From Kiritimatiellia bacterium (GTDB lineage: Bacteria; Verrucomicrobiota; Kiritimatiellia; CAIVKH01): a stretch of DNA of 64,000 bases. The stretch spans positions 62,001-126,000 of the forward strand of contig JANWZO010000001.1 in assembly GCA_025054615.1 (NCBI GenBank), in the 5' to 3' direction. Position 1 is the first letter of the stretch. Every line of letters begins with the position of its first letter. The notes beneath the pieces were generated by a model. It had not been told where the DNA came from. It did not search any database and saw nothing but the letters and a program-made list of their open reading frames with translations. Shown here in pieces: positions 18,341-28,725 of the stretch. The position numbers were made by a program, and so were the translations under genes.

Positions 18341-19186
18341 GTGCGCCTCGCCGTTCTATCCGACATTCATGGCAACTTTATCGCGCTTCGGGCGGTCCTT
18401 GACGCCATCGATCGGGACAATCCGGATCGCGTGATCATCGCTGGAGATGTGATCAACCGGGGCCCCCGTTCTCGGGAGTGCCTCGCCTGCGTGCTCGACC
18501 GCATCGAACGGGACTGCTGGCTATGCATCAAGGGCAACCATGAAGACTACGTGTTGATGGCCGCTGCACAGGACCCCGCAATGATGCAGCCCTGGCAACG
18601 CGCCGCGCTTGCGCACACCTTCTGGACGGCGGATCGCGTGCGCGATCTCCTGCCCACCGTGGCCGCCTTGCCGGATCAAATCTCGCTCTGGGGACCTGAC
18701 GGCTCGGAGGTCCGTTTTGTCCACGCATCCATGCGGGGGAACCGCGAGGGGTTGTATCACCACATGGACGAGGCGGCGCTGATCGAGCGAACTTCGCCGC
18801 CCGCCGACGTGCTCGTCGCCGGACATACGCATATCCCCTTCAGCCGCCGCGTTGATGGCCGGCTCATCGTCAACGCCGGCGCGGCCGGCCTCCCGTTCGA
18901 TGGAGATTTTCGGCCCTCCTACGCCATTCTCGAATGGACGCCCCGGGGATGGACGACCCACATCCGCCGAATCACCTATGACCGGGCCGCCGCTGAACGA
19001 GACATGGTGGATTCCGGTTTCCTGGACGGCGGCGGCCCCATGGCCAGGCTCATCCTCGAAGAATTGCGCTCCGCTCGGCCGCTGCTGGCACGCTGGCAGA
19101 GAGACTTCGAGCCGCGGGTCTGCGCGGGGTTAATGACCGTCGAGGACTCCGTCGATGCGCTTCTCGACTCGATCGGTGCGCGCTGA
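18341..19186 (+). CDS. Calcineurin-like metallophosphatase
   Basis: 281 residues starting at a GTG (18341), chosen because RLAVLSDIHGNF is the conserved beginning. Metal-binding motifs are all present: DIHGN, GDVINRGP, KGNHE and GHTHIP. The family covers phosphodiesterases and phosphatases; the short YfcE/ApaH-like core plus a C-terminal extension of about 70 residues does not reveal the substrate. It is divergent from the small exported protein gene (17 bases between starts) and ends before palindrome array B. Confidence 0.85.
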   Translation: MRLAVLSDIHGNFIALRAVLDAIDRDNPDRVIIAGDVINRGPRSRECLACVLDRIERDCWLCIKGNHEDYVLMAAAQDPAMMQPWQRAALAHTFWTADRVRDLLPTVAALPDQISLWGPDGSEVRFVHASMRGNREGLYHHMDEAALIERTSPPADVLVAGHTHIPFSRRVDGRLIVNAGAAGLPFDGDFRPSYAILEWTPRGWTTHIRRITYDRAAAERDMVDSGFLDGGGPMARLILEELRSARPLLARWQRDFEPRVCAGLMTVEDSVDALLDSIGAR

Positions 19187-19245
19187 AGCCGCCCGCGAAA
19201 CGGCCCGCTCTCCCGTCCCTGATCGATCCGATCGGCCTCCATTTT

Positions 19246-19308
19246 TTCCATGCTCTGGAAATTCCATAGCATGGAAGCCGGTTCGCGGCATTTTTACAGA
19301 CGATGGAA
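19246..19308. repeat. Palindrome array B, overlapping the rsuA/rluB stop codon
   Basis: Two perfect-arm TTCCA-N5-TGGAA copies at 19246-19260 and 19262-19276 and a third with a one-base change in the left arm (TTACAGACGATGGAA) at 19294-19308. Centre spacing is 16 and 32 bp. The array lies between convergent genes, and the third copy contains the stop codon (19296-19294) and last codons of the pseudouridine synthase. A 22-bp stretch including this copy recurs exactly at 35532-35553. Confidence 0.8.
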
Positions 19309-20046
19309 ATTTTCGCGAGCGGCGAACCGAAGCGCCTCGACTTCGTGCGGCGTGAGCTCGCGGCATCTGCCCGCCGGCAGGTCGCCGAGCTGCACCGGAC
19401 CGATCGCGGTCCGGAGCAGGCGGATCACGCGAACCCCGCAAGCGGCGAATAGCCTGCGAACCTCCCGCTTCCGGCCCTCCGCGAGGACCACTTCGTAGAC
19501 CGCGGAGGCGACCTCACGGATGGATCGGGCGCGCAGCCATTCGCCGCCGTCGCGAATGCCGCGCACGATCCGCCGGGCCCCATTCGCCTCGAGCGGAGTG
19601 TCGCACCAAACCATGTACGTTTTTACGACGCCGTAGCGCGGGTGCGTGAGGCGGAGCGCAAAGTCACCGTCGTTCGTCAACAACAGCAAGCCCTCGCTGT
19701 CGCGGTCGAGCCGGCCGACATGGTAGAGGCGGCTGCTCCCCGCGGGCAACAGGTCCGACAGCGTGCGCCGCCCGCGGTCATCGGACATGGCGGACAAGAC
19801 GCCCCGCGGTTTGTGAAAAAGGAGATACCGGAACGGCTGCGGCCGGATTGGGCAGCCGTCCACTTCAACGCGTTGTCGGGCGGGATCCACCGCCACCGGC
19901 CCGGCCACGACGGCGCCATCGACGCGGACCCGACCGGCGGCGATGAGCGCCTCGCAGGCGCGGCGCGACGCGACGCCGCAGAGGGCCATGTATTTGTGCA
20001 GACGGATCGGCCCGATTTTGCCGGCGGGTGCGTCAGTGTTCGACAT
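19294..20046 (-). CDS. RsuA/RluB-type rRNA pseudouridine synthase
   Basis: 250 residues from the ATG at 20046. An N-terminal S4 RNA-binding domain (IRLHKYMALCGVASRRACEALI) precedes the catalytic domain with the signature GRLDRDSEGLLLLTNDG, whose first Asp is the nucleophile. It isomerises a uridine in 16S or 23S rRNA; RluB/RluE/RsuA cannot be separated by eye. Its start overlaps the end of the zinc-ribbon protein gene by 14 bases. The final six codons and stop lie in palindrome array B, suggesting that the repeat replaced the native 3' end. Confidence 0.88.
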   Translation of the reverse strand: MSNTDAPAGKIGPIRLHKYMALCGVASRRACEALIAAGRVRVDGAVVAGPVAVDPARQRVEVDGCPIRPQPFRYLLFHKPRGVLSAMSDDRGRRTLSDLLPAGSSRLYHVGRLDRDSEGLLLLTNDGDFALRLTHPRYGVVKTYMVWCDTPLEANGARRIVRGIRDGGEWLRARSIREVASAVYEVVLAEGRKREVRRLFAACGVRVIRLLRTAIGPVQLGDLPAGRCRELTPHEVEALRFAARENFHRL

Positions 20047-21088
20047 ATGGAACGAGTGTATGGGGCAGCCACGCGGCAAATGGCGCATAGCGGGCCGGAA
20101 TTTTCCGAGCGGCTTCTTCGGTTACTTCAGTGACACGCCGGGATTCGGATTTCGGAATCGTCCAGGCATCCCGAATGAGCAGGTGCGGCGAATCGCGCGG
20201 CGATTCTCCGGGAATCAGATGGAACTGGATGGTGCGGGCCGCAGATCCGAAGAAATCGTAGGCCCGGGCCAACTCCTCCTCACTGACGGCGAGAAGCCGC
20301 TCAAAACGGGCCGGGCCGAGCACCGTCCGAAAGCCGGAATAAAGATCCTCGCGAAGCTCCGCGCCGGCCTTTTCGAAGGGGGGGATGTAGATGGAAACCT
20401 CATTTGGCGCGGGCTGCGTGGCGATGAGAACCTGTTGCTGGATCGATAAGATCGAGGCGCGGCCGTATTTCAGGAGGTCGTCGAGCAGCTCGCGCTCTCG
20501 CGGATTGACGGCGAGGAAATCCGCCAGATCGGGGTGCACGGAGTAGTCGTCCGCAACCGCCGCGAAGCGAAGGCGGGGCAGGTGCCGTTCCCGGAGCAGC
20601 AGACGCCCGCGCAGGTTGACGAGAATCCAGTTCGCCAAATCCTCATAGCGAAGCCTGGCCGTTTCGGCCGTGCGACGAGCTTCGGCCAGCTCCCGCTGAA
20701 TTTCCTCCGCAACGAGGGGCGGCGCGGACGCCGACGGCGGCGAAGGCGACGAGGACGGCGCTCGCTCGGAATCGACCGGTGTTGACGTCTCAGTGTGCGG
20801 TTGGACCGCGGAACCGAAATTGGCTGTCACAGGCACGGCCGGATCCGAATCGCTCCGCGCCAGCGCCCAGCCCAGCGCGAACAACACCGCCCCGGCGGCA
20901 ACCGCCAGGCACAGGGCCTGCAGACGGCGCAGCAATGCCGGGTTTAGGACGGTTGATTGATGGGGAATCTGCAGCGAGGAGCGGCAATTCGGGCACTCGG
21001 CCAGTGAGCCGGCGGCAGGCGGGTCCGCGGCGAGCCTGCGGCTGCACGCGGGGCATCGGAAAAATATTTCGGCCCGCTCCCTGCCCAT
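20033..21088 (-). CDS. Zinc-ribbon protein with one membrane segment, unknown function
   Basis: 351 residues. An N-terminal zinc ribbon (FRCPACSRRLAADPPAAG..AECPNCRSSLQIP, two CxxC pairs at about residues 12-15 and 31-34), a transmembrane helix (about 60-78), a Ser/Pro-rich linker (about 85-115), then a mostly alpha-helical domain exposed on the far side. Such ribbon-plus-helix proteins are frequent in PVC genomes. No enzyme motif is visible. It overlaps the pseudouridine synthase gene, and follows the HAD gene by 30 bases. Confidence 0.65.
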   Translation of the reverse strand: MGRERAEIFFRCPACSRRLAADPPAAGSLAECPNCRSSLQIPHQSTVLNPALLRRLQALCLAVAAGAVLFALGWALARSDSDPAVPVTANFGSAVQPHTETSTPVDSERAPSSSPSPPSASAPPLVAEEIQRELAEARRTAETARLRYEDLANWILVNLRGRLLLRERHLPRLRFAAVADDYSVHPDLADFLAVNPRERELLDDLLKYGRASILSIQQQVLIATQPAPNEVSIYIPPFEKAGAELREDLYSGFRTVLGPARFERLLAVSEEELARAYDFFGSAARTIQFHLIPGESPRDSPHLLIRDAWTIPKSESRRVTEVTEEAARKIPARYAPFAAWLPHTLVPYVEH

Positions 21089-21118
21089 AACGCCAGTGTA
21101 GGAACCCTGTTCGTGGAT

Positions 21119-22033
21119 TCAAGGGCGGGTGGATCGGCGCCGATCCCCGGGCAACGCCCCCCTCTGAATCACGATTTTTCGGCCGGACGGACGACGCGGG
21201 TCAGAGGTGTCGTAAACGACGAATTTGACGCCGGGATATTCCCGCGCGAGTTCCGCACGAATGAACTGCTCGACGGCCTCCAGGTTATGACGGTCGTCGT
21301 CGGAAAAACCGATGCTGACCCTTTCCGCGCGGCGCCGGCCGCGGAGCAGGCTCATGGCGTGCTCAACAAACTCGCGGATGGCGGCCTGTTTCGCCTTTTC
21401 CGGGCTCTCGGCGCCGCTGAGGCGGTGGCCCATCAATTCTTGGAATTCGGGGGAGGTGACCCCGCGATAGCGACAGAGGTCGAGATATTGCTTGAGAACC
21501 TCGCTGTCGGACAGTCCGTACGGATCTCCATCGAAATAGGCGATGTATCCGCGGAGATTATCGATCATTTTTTTCTTTTCCTTCGGCGTCAGCACATGCT
21601 CGATGAAATACTCGACGCCCTGCCGGATCGACGCGGCGCTGTGTGAGCGGGCGGTGATGATCGCAAAGAGGCGGCCTTCAACGAGAGCATTCCGAAATTT
21701 CCGGAAGCTCGGGGCGCCTTTTGCGCGGCCCTCGATAATGGGCTGGAGCGCCTTGCGCGTGTCGTCAAGGAACGCTTCCGCGCCCCGGGAGCCGATGTCG
21801 TAAAAATCCGAGAAGGCGCGGTCCCAGTCGTTGCCGAGCGGCCGGCAGTTTTTCATGGTTCGGCGGATGCGGGCGAATTCGGCGGTCGAAACATCCCAAG
21901 GGATCCAGCCGCGCGGCGTCTTTTTTTCGAGATGAATGCGGGTGGGCATGTGCAGGATGTTGTCGTCCCAGTCAAACATGTAGTACTTGAAGTGGAGGGG
22001 GCGGCTCCTCTCCCCAGCGGGTCTACGTCTCAT
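21119..22033 (-). CDS. HAD-superfamily protein (DWDDN type)
   Basis: 304 residues from the ATG at 22033, which overlaps the amidase stop by four bases (ATGA). HAD motif I is FDWDDNI, with the nucleophile Asp and a DxDxN pattern; a late GFSDDDRHNL resembles motif IV. A helical insertion occupies about residues 75-215. Substrate is unknown; the tight coupling to a cell-wall amidase suggests an envelope-related job or co-regulation. Upstream in-frame codons to 22189 are open but lie inside the amidase gene. Confidence 0.7.
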   Translation of the reverse strand: MRRRPAGERSRPLHFKYYMFDWDDNILHMPTRIHLEKKTPRGWIPWDVSTAEFARIRRTMKNCRPLGNDWDRAFSDFYDIGSRGAEAFLDDTRKALQPIIEGRAKGAPSFRKFRNALVEGRLFAIITARSHSAASIRQGVEYFIEHVLTPKEKKKMIDNLRGYIAYFDGDPYGLSDSEVLKQYLDLCRYRGVTSPEFQELMGHRLSGAESPEKAKQAAIREFVEHAMSLLRGRRRAERVSIGFSDDDRHNLEAVEQFIRAELAREYPGVKFVVYDTSDPRRPSGRKIVIQRGALPGDRRRSTRP

Positions 22034-23022
22034 GGGCCCTCTCCTTGAGAGCGGCGTACCAGATGGAGATACGCCAAAATGCCGCGTGCGATGCTTTCGG
22101 CAAGGGTGGCGCGATACGACTCCTTGAGCAGAAGGGCTTCCTCCTGTGGATTGGACACGAATGCGCATTCGATCAGCAGCGCGGGGCACGGCGCATTTCG
22201 CAGGACAAGGAAGCGAGAGCGCCGCACCCCGCGATCTGGCGCCCGGAGCCGCTGCAGCATCGAACGCTGGATGAGGTAGGCAGCGATTCCGTTGGCCGCT
22301 TCGTAGCGATTCCCGGGCTGCGTGAGGTTGGACAGGCCGCCGGCGGTTGATTCGTATCCCGCGGCGGCGAGCACGTAGGTCTCGATTCCCGCCGCCGAGG
22401 TGTTGGCGGCGGAGTTTAGGTGAATGCTCACAAATAGGTCGGCCCGCCAGCGCGCGGCCTTTCGGGTGCGCTCGTCTAGTTCGACAAATCGATCGTTCTC
22501 GCGGGTGAGATACACGCGCACGCCAGCATTGACCAGATGGGCGCGAATGCGGCGCGCGAGATCAAGCACGACACGTTTTTCTTCCACCCCGCGGCGCCCT
22601 TTGGCACCGGTATCGTGGCCGCCGTGTCCGGGGTCCAGAACCACGATCCGGTGGCCGATCCCGCGGAGATGCCGCTCCGGCCGGATCAGGGGATCAATCA
22701 CCGTGCGCGCATCGACCTCGCGAATGGACCATCGGTCGCGAATCCGCTCCAACGGTGCGTGCATCCAGACCGTAACGCCGTCGACGGTGGCTTCGCGGCT
22801 GTCCACTTTGAACACGATCTTCCGCGTGCGATTTTGAAGGATCAGGCGCTGATCGTCGGGGCCAGAGAGGCTCATGTCGTAGGCGCGCGATAGCTCACGC
22901 AGCGGCACATATTTCTCCTTCTCGTGCCAGAAAACGGCGAATCCATCGCTCCGCGCGAGGATCGCCGGAATGCGGATCCCCAGAACAAAAAGCACACAGA
23001 GGACGGTGATCAGCGGACGCAT
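22030..23022 (-). CDS. N-acetylmuramoyl-L-alanine amidase (Amidase_3)
   Basis: 330 residues. A signal peptide (about 1-24), a small domain resembling the copper-amine-oxidase N-terminal/stalk domain (YVPLRELSRAYDM, about 38-110), and the zinc amidase domain with LDPGHGGHDTGAKG (zinc His), the Glu after it (GVEEKRV), SIHLNSAAN (second His) and IECAFVSNPQEE (catalytic Glu). It cleaves the amide between MurNAc and the stem peptide in the periplasm, as AmiA/B/C do during septation. It lies 17 bases after the GT-C-like gene and is coupled to the HAD gene. Confidence 0.92.
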   Translation of the reverse strand: MRPLITVLCVLFVLGIRIPAILARSDGFAVFWHEKEKYVPLRELSRAYDMSLSGPDDQRLILQNRTRKIVFKVDSREATVDGVTVWMHAPLERIRDRWSIREVDARTVIDPLIRPERHLRGIGHRIVVLDPGHGGHDTGAKGRRGVEEKRVVLDLARRIRAHLVNAGVRVYLTRENDRFVELDERTRKAARWRADLFVSIHLNSAANTSAAGIETYVLAAAGYESTAGGLSNLTQPGNRYEAANGIAAYLIQRSMLQRLRAPDRGVRRSRFLVLRNAPCPALLIECAFVSNPQEEALLLKESYRATLAESIARGILAYLHLVRRSQGEGP

Positions 23023-23039
23023 CTGCGGCAGGCCCGGTT

Positions 23040-24548
23040 TCAGCGGCGTCGGTAGAGATAGCAGCGCTCATCGCTGCCGAAGACGGTTTGGTCGACCTTG
23101 TACACCATCTCGAATCCAGCTTTGGAAAGATCGAGGGGAGCATCCAGTAGCAAGTAAAGGGGCTGAGGAGGGGGGACGGCCTGCATAGCCCGGAGGATCG
23201 CCCTGTCGTAGGGCATTTGGTGGGCCTCGACTGTGGCGTGATCCTGGCGGACAAAGGTCACGCGGCGGTCGAGCGCGACATTCCAAAAGGTCGCTCCCGG
23301 CAGATAAAGGGGAAGGCTGCTCAGATGCCAGTAGCGGTGAACGGCGATGGGCTTGTCGAGCAACCCGTTGCGCTTCAAGTAATCCGCCATTCGGGCGGTT
23401 CCGGAGAAATCGAGGCGCCGGTCGAGATCATGCAGTTGGAAGGCAACCGGCAAACAGATGACGGCGGAGATGCCCAGCACGAGGCAAGCAATCCGGAGGC
23501 GATCTCCGTATTCGGACCATCCTTTCGGAAACGGCAACGCCCAGCGGTCAGGTTCTGAGCGCGCAATCCAGTATCCCCACATGAGCGTCAGCGGCACCAC
23601 ACCGTAGTGGCGCAAACCTGAACCCTTGTAGAGGGCAATCACAAAGTTGGCGACCAAGATCGAGGTGACAATCAAAAGCGAAATCGGCCTGCTCGCAAAC
23701 GGTAAGAGAGTCAAGGCCAGAAAAAGCCAACCGGCCGGAATCAGGAAATCACCCGGACTGAGCATCGCAAAAAACGCGCCCACGACATACTTGTGGACCT
23801 CATTGAAATTATAGACGTAACGGTGCGTTGTTCCGCCGCCGATCAGTCCCACTTGCACGAGACAGAGCAGAACCCCCAATGCCATGACTCCAACGGCTGC
23901 CCACTTCCGCGGCTCCGCCGTGCGAGCCAGCAGTAATTCCAGCGCATAGGCGCCTACGAGCGCAGCGCCGACAAGCACCATGTGGACATTCGTGTTGCTG
24001 AGCAGGAAAACAAGGACTGCATAGCGAAAGGGATGGTCGAATCGGCGTTCATAAAGCCACGCGACGGCAAACATGAGCAGGAAGCCGATCGCATAGACGC
24101 GCATTTCCATCGCGTACTGCCAGAAAAAATAGAAAGAAAACGCGCTGGCGGCCTTTAGCCACATCGGCAGCGGCGCTCGAAATAAAAAGAGGGCCATCAC
24201 GCCGAGGACGACCCCATAGTGGAGAAGTCGCATAGCGTCGAACGAAAACCCCGCCTTGGCGAATGGCAGTAACATCAAATACCACAGTGCAGGATGAGCC
24301 TCGAACCGCAGGTCGTAGAAGAGTTCTGCCAAGCCCGCATCCCGAGCATATAGCCACGCTTGGGCTTCATCGCGCCAAGGCTCATGCGCCCACGTAGTGA
24401 CCCACACGTTCCATGCGTAGACGACAAGCAGCAGCCAGGCGACCACTCGGGACACGAGGTCCGGGCGCTCCCGGATGAGGCTGAGCGCCTGGCCCAGCTC
24501 GGGGGGCGACTCATGGGTTTCTTTTCTGGGGGCGGCTCGCTTCGACAT
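23040..24548 (-). CDS. GT-C-like polytopic membrane protein
   Basis: 502 residues with about ten transmembrane helices between residues 35 and 400 and a soluble C-terminal part. The first loop contains WAHEPWRDEAQAWLYARD, the acidic signature seen in membrane mannosyl/arabinosyl-type GT-C transferases that use lipid-linked donors. It is in a run with GT2 and GT4-type enzymes (25737-26537 and 24574-25740), 25 bases after the latter, consistent with synthesis of a surface polysaccharide. Substrate unknown. Confidence 0.72.
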   Translation of the reverse strand: MSKRAAPRKETHESPPELGQALSLIRERPDLVSRVVAWLLLVVYAWNVWVTTWAHEPWRDEAQAWLYARDAGLAELFYDLRFEAHPALWYLMLLPFAKAGFSFDAMRLLHYGVVLGVMALFLFRAPLPMWLKAASAFSFYFFWQYAMEMRVYAIGFLLMFAVAWLYERRFDHPFRYAVLVFLLSNTNVHMVLVGAALVGAYALELLLARTAEPRKWAAVGVMALGVLLCLVQVGLIGGGTTHRYVYNFNEVHKYVVGAFFAMLSPGDFLIPAGWLFLALTLLPFASRPISLLIVTSILVANFVIALYKGSGLRHYGVVPLTLMWGYWIARSEPDRWALPFPKGWSEYGDRLRIACLVLGISAVICLPVAFQLHDLDRRLDFSGTARMADYLKRNGLLDKPIAVHRYWHLSSLPLYLPGATFWNVALDRRVTFVRQDHATVEAHQMPYDRAILRAMQAVPPPQPLYLLLDAPLDLSKAGFEMVYKVDQTVFGSDERCYLYRRR

Positions 24549-24573
24549 ATGCGCGCAGTTTTTCCGTTCGCAT

Positions 24574-25740
24574 TCAGGAAAGCGAGTTTTTTGAGGGCGA
24601 TCCCCTTCGAGCCGCGGCCCGAAACGCCTCCAGCGTCGTTCGGGCGGTCCGGTCCCAGGTGAACTCGCCCGCTCGGCGGCGCGCCGATTCCCGAATCCGC
24701 TCCCGATCGGTCGTCGATAGGCTCACAAGTTCCATCATGGCCTCCGCCCACCTCGATTCATCGCGCCCGTCGGCGTAGCGCGCGGCGCCCCCCCCGACCT
24801 CTCTCGTAGAACCTTGACCGGTCGCAAGGCACGGCGCCCCTGCGGCCATCGCCTCCAGCAACGGCAGTCCGAACCCCTCGTATAGGGAGGGAAACACGAA
24901 AGCGGCGCAAGCCTGGTAAAGCGCCACGAGCTCGCCGCGCGCGACGGCGCGGACTCGGTGCACACGTCCTGCTGGCGCCACGGCCATGGCGCGCTGCAAA
25001 GCCGCCTCGCCGCGTCGTTCCCGGCCCACAATCAGGAGGTGATGCGGGACTGACCCGGCGATGCGGCTGAACGCGCGGACAAGAAAATCGAGGTTTTTGT
25101 GCGGGTGGCTGTGGCCGACAGTAAATAAAAACGGCACGTTGGCCGGCAGATATCGGCTCTGCACCGCCTGCACTTCCGCGGCTCCCGACGGCTCGAAAAA
25201 AATTCGGTCTACGCCAAGAGGCGTCACGGAAATCCGTTCCGCTGGCGCTCGGGTGTACCGCTTGATTTCATCCGCCGAAAAATTGGAGATGGCCAAAATG
25301 CGGTCGGCCCGCGTCGCGGCCAAGGTAACCAGCACGTGAGTAGTCCAACGGGCAAGGGTCGATAGGTCCTCGGGGTGGCTGCGATACTGCATGTCCAGAA
25401 TGGACACGACCTGCGGACACGGCGCCCACAGGGGCATCGTATAACCGGGGGACCACAGCAGATCCGGTCGGACGGCTCTCAGCTTGGCGGGAAGGAGAGT
25501 CTGCTCCGCCACGATGCGGGCGTGGCGGTTGGAGGCGCGCAGGGGTAATCTCAAAAAGGAAAAGCTTGCTGCGCCTCCGAAATGCTGCCGTAAAAACGTG
25601 TCGTTTTCCTCATTTGTTATGAGGATCAACTGAACCGCAGGGTCAGCCGCCGTAAGGGCGCGGAGCGTTTCAACGAGGTAGGTCTCCGATCCTCCCACTT
25701 CGCCGGGAATGAGGAAGAGCGTATTGACTGCAACCTTCAT
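24574..25740 (-). CDS. GT4-type (family 1) glycosyltransferase
   Basis: 388 residues from the ATG at 25740 (MKVAVNTLFLIPGEVGGSE). GT-B fold: N-terminal GEVGGSETY acceptor loop and C-terminal FTVGHSHPHKNL, then the donor-binding SLYEGFGLPLLEAMAAG with the EX7E pattern. The start overlaps the stop of the GT2 gene by four bases (ATGA). The pair and the following GT-C-like protein are probably one polysaccharide assembly unit. In-frame codons to 26091 are shadows of the GT2 gene. Confidence 0.9.
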   Translation of the reverse strand: MKVAVNTLFLIPGEVGGSETYLVETLRALTAADPAVQLILITNEENDTFLRQHFGGAASFSFLRLPLRASNRHARIVAEQTLLPAKLRAVRPDLLWSPGYTMPLWAPCPQVVSILDMQYRSHPEDLSTLARWTTHVLVTLAATRADRILAISNFSADEIKRYTRAPAERISVTPLGVDRIFFEPSGAAEVQAVQSRYLPANVPFLFTVGHSHPHKNLDFLVRAFSRIAGSVPHHLLIVGRERRGEAALQRAMAVAPAGRVHRVRAVARGELVALYQACAAFVFPSLYEGFGLPLLEAMAAGAPCLATGQGSTREVGGGAARYADGRDESRWAEAMMELVSLSTTDRERIRESARRRAGEFTWDRTARTTLEAFRAAARRGSPSKNSLS

Positions 25741-26537
25741 TCTCCGCCCGCCCATCGCCGCGCGGCGGCCATGCAGGTATAGCAGCCCACGATCCCCCAC
25801 CGCACAAACCAGTGGATCGCGGTTTGAGGCGCGAAACGTCCCGCATCCGCGCGAGCGGCTTCGAATTCCTCGCGAAACTGGCGGACGAAATGCTGACCGC
25901 TTATCGAAGCCGCATGCCAGCGGAAATCTGCCAGCGGCGGCCCCGGGATCCGCGCTGCAGCGCCCACACGCCAAAGGCGAAGGAGGAACTCGTAATCGAA
26001 TGCCGCTTTGAGGTCCAACCGGAGCGGGCCAGCCGCCTCGACGGCGGATCGGCGAAAGAAGGACGCGGGCTGGGAAATATAGTTGATGCACTGGAACACA
26101 AAGCGACTCGAAATCGGAAAAAACAGCTCCTTAAACCGGGTGATGCCCCGGCGGATTTCCGCGCCCTGCTCGTCCACGATTCGGCAACGACCGAACAAAA
26201 AAGCGGCATCGTGATGTTTTCGCGCGGCCTCCGCTACGCGGACAAGAGCCCCTGGAGAATACGCGTCATCGGCGTTCAGCCAGGCGACCCAATCCCCACT
26301 AGCTGCTCGAAAACCTTTGTTGATCGCGTCCGCTGGGCCCTTGTCTGGCTCGACGATCAGGTGGTCGATGCCGTCCTTGTATTTCTCGATCACAGCAAGC
26401 GAACCATCGGTACTGCCTCCGTCCACGACGATGTGCTCGACCTGAACGCCGCTCTGGCGCTGGGCGTGTACACTGCGAAGACATTCCTCAAGGTGACGCG
26501 CGCCGTTGAAATTCGGGGTGATGACGCTGATCTTCAT
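25737..26537 (-). CDS. Family 2 glycosyltransferase
   Basis: 266 residues starting MKISVITPNFNGARHLEECL. Nucleotide-sugar binding DGGSTDGS and the metal-binding WLNADDAY are clear. No membrane anchor is obvious except a hydrophobic patch near the C-terminus. It is first in the unit and is divergent from GDP-L-fucose synthase with 76 bases between starts, so a shared promoter region is likely. Donor unknown, though a fucose-containing glycan is plausible given the neighbour. Confidence 0.9.
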   Translation of the reverse strand: MKISVITPNFNGARHLEECLRSVHAQRQSGVQVEHIVVDGGSTDGSLAVIEKYKDGIDHLIVEPDKGPADAINKGFRAASGDWVAWLNADDAYSPGALVRVAEAARKHHDAAFLFGRCRIVDEQGAEIRRGITRFKELFFPISSRFVFQCINYISQPASFFRRSAVEAAGPLRLDLKAAFDYEFLLRLWRVGAAARIPGPPLADFRWHAASISGQHFVRQFREEFEAARADAGRFAPQTAIHWFVRWGIVGCYTCMAAARRWAGGE

Positions 26538-26580
26538 CCGGAAAATATGCTGTAAACCGCGGCGACACGGTTTAGGATGA

Positions 26581-27585
<1,005 letters not shown>

Positions 27586-27591
27586 AGTTGT

Positions 27592-28725
27592 CTAAAGGCG
27601 TCGGACGCGATCCTTGACGGCCGTCAACGTGGGATCGGCGTCCCCCGCATGGCGGGCGACGCTTACCAGCATGCCTACCATCGTCAGCGATACGACTAGA
27701 CTGGTCCCGCCGTAGCTGATGAAGGGCAATGGGATGCCCTTGGTGGGCAAACTGCCCGTCACCACGCCGATGTTGATAGCGGCCTGGAAGGCGATCATGC
27801 ACGTCAATCCCAGCGCGAACAGACGGCTAAAGAGATCTGGCGCCCGCGCAGCAATCCGCAGGCCAGTGAAGAAGAATACGGCGAAGAGCGCAACGACACC
27901 GAGCGAAGCCGCCAGACCGAGCTCCTCCCCGATGATCGCGAAGATGAAATCGTTGTGCGCCTCGGGCAGGTAATACCGCTTCTGGAGGCTGTTCCCAAGA
28001 CCCACGCCACCGCCCCCGCCCATCACAAACGCATAGATCGCGTTGAGCAACTGGAACGCCTCGCGCTCCGCATACGCCTCGGGATCCCGGAAGGCGATGA
28101 TCCGGCGATAGCGGACCTCATTTTGCATGATCAGGACCGTGAGCGCGCCGGCAGCCGCCGCACCGGCAAGCAACAGATGCCGGAATCGGGTTCCACCCGC
28201 CCAGAGAACGGCAAACCCAACCAGCCCCATCAGGATCGACGTGCCGAAATCTGGCTCGGCCAGGACGGGAAGGATCAAGGCCCCCATGAGGAAACACGGT
28301 ATGGCGAGCCCCGGCACCCACTCCCCCGCACGTCTCCTCACCCGGCTCATCCACCAGGCCAGCAGCATCACCAGCGAAATTTTGGCCAATTCAGAAGGCT
28401 GAATCGTGGTAAAGCCAAGGGAAAGCCAGCGGCGACTCCCCTTGACGGATATTCCGATGCCTGGGACCAGCACCAGCACCAACAAGACGAATGCCGCGAT
28501 AGCCGCGGGCAGGGCCATTTGCTTCCAGGCGGCCGCCGAAACGCGCGATGCCACGAGCGCGGCAACCACGCCGATCAACAGCGCGACTGCCTGACGCCTG
28601 ACGAAATAATGAGGGTCGTCAAAACGCGCCAAGCCATGAACGGAACTCGTGCTCGCAAGCATCACCAGCCCGATCGCGGTGAGCGCCAGCACCGACGCGA
28701 CGAGTATGGTCGTCGTTCTCCACAT
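27592..28725 (-). CDS. ftsW: FtsW-type lipid II polymerase / SEDS protein
   Basis: 377 residues from the ATG at 28725 with about ten membrane helices. SEDS signatures are intact: GSRRWLSLGFTTIQPSELAKISLV, GNSLQKRYYLPEAHNDFIFAIIGEELG and LPTKGIPLPFISYGGTSLV. Position downstream of murD favours FtsW over RodA. A start at 28797, 24 codons upstream and only eight bases after the LysM gene, is also possible. As septal glycosyltransferase it works with a class B PBP, which is not in the window. Confidence 0.92.
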   Translation of the reverse strand: MWRTTTILVASVLALTAIGLVMLASTSSVHGLARFDDPHYFVRRQAVALLIGVVAALVASRVSAAAWKQMALPAAIAAFVLLVLVLVPGIGISVKGSRRWLSLGFTTIQPSELAKISLVMLLAWWMSRVRRRAGEWVPGLAIPCFLMGALILPVLAEPDFGTSILMGLVGFAVLWAGGTRFRHLLLAGAAAAGALTVLIMQNEVRYRRIIAFRDPEAYAEREAFQLLNAIYAFVMGGGGGVGLGNSLQKRYYLPEAHNDFIFAIIGEELGLAASLGVVALFAVFFFTGLRIAARAPDLFSRLFALGLTCMIAFQAAINIGVVTGSLPTKGIPLPFISYGGTSLVVSLTMVGMLVSVARHAGDADPTLTAVKDRVRRL

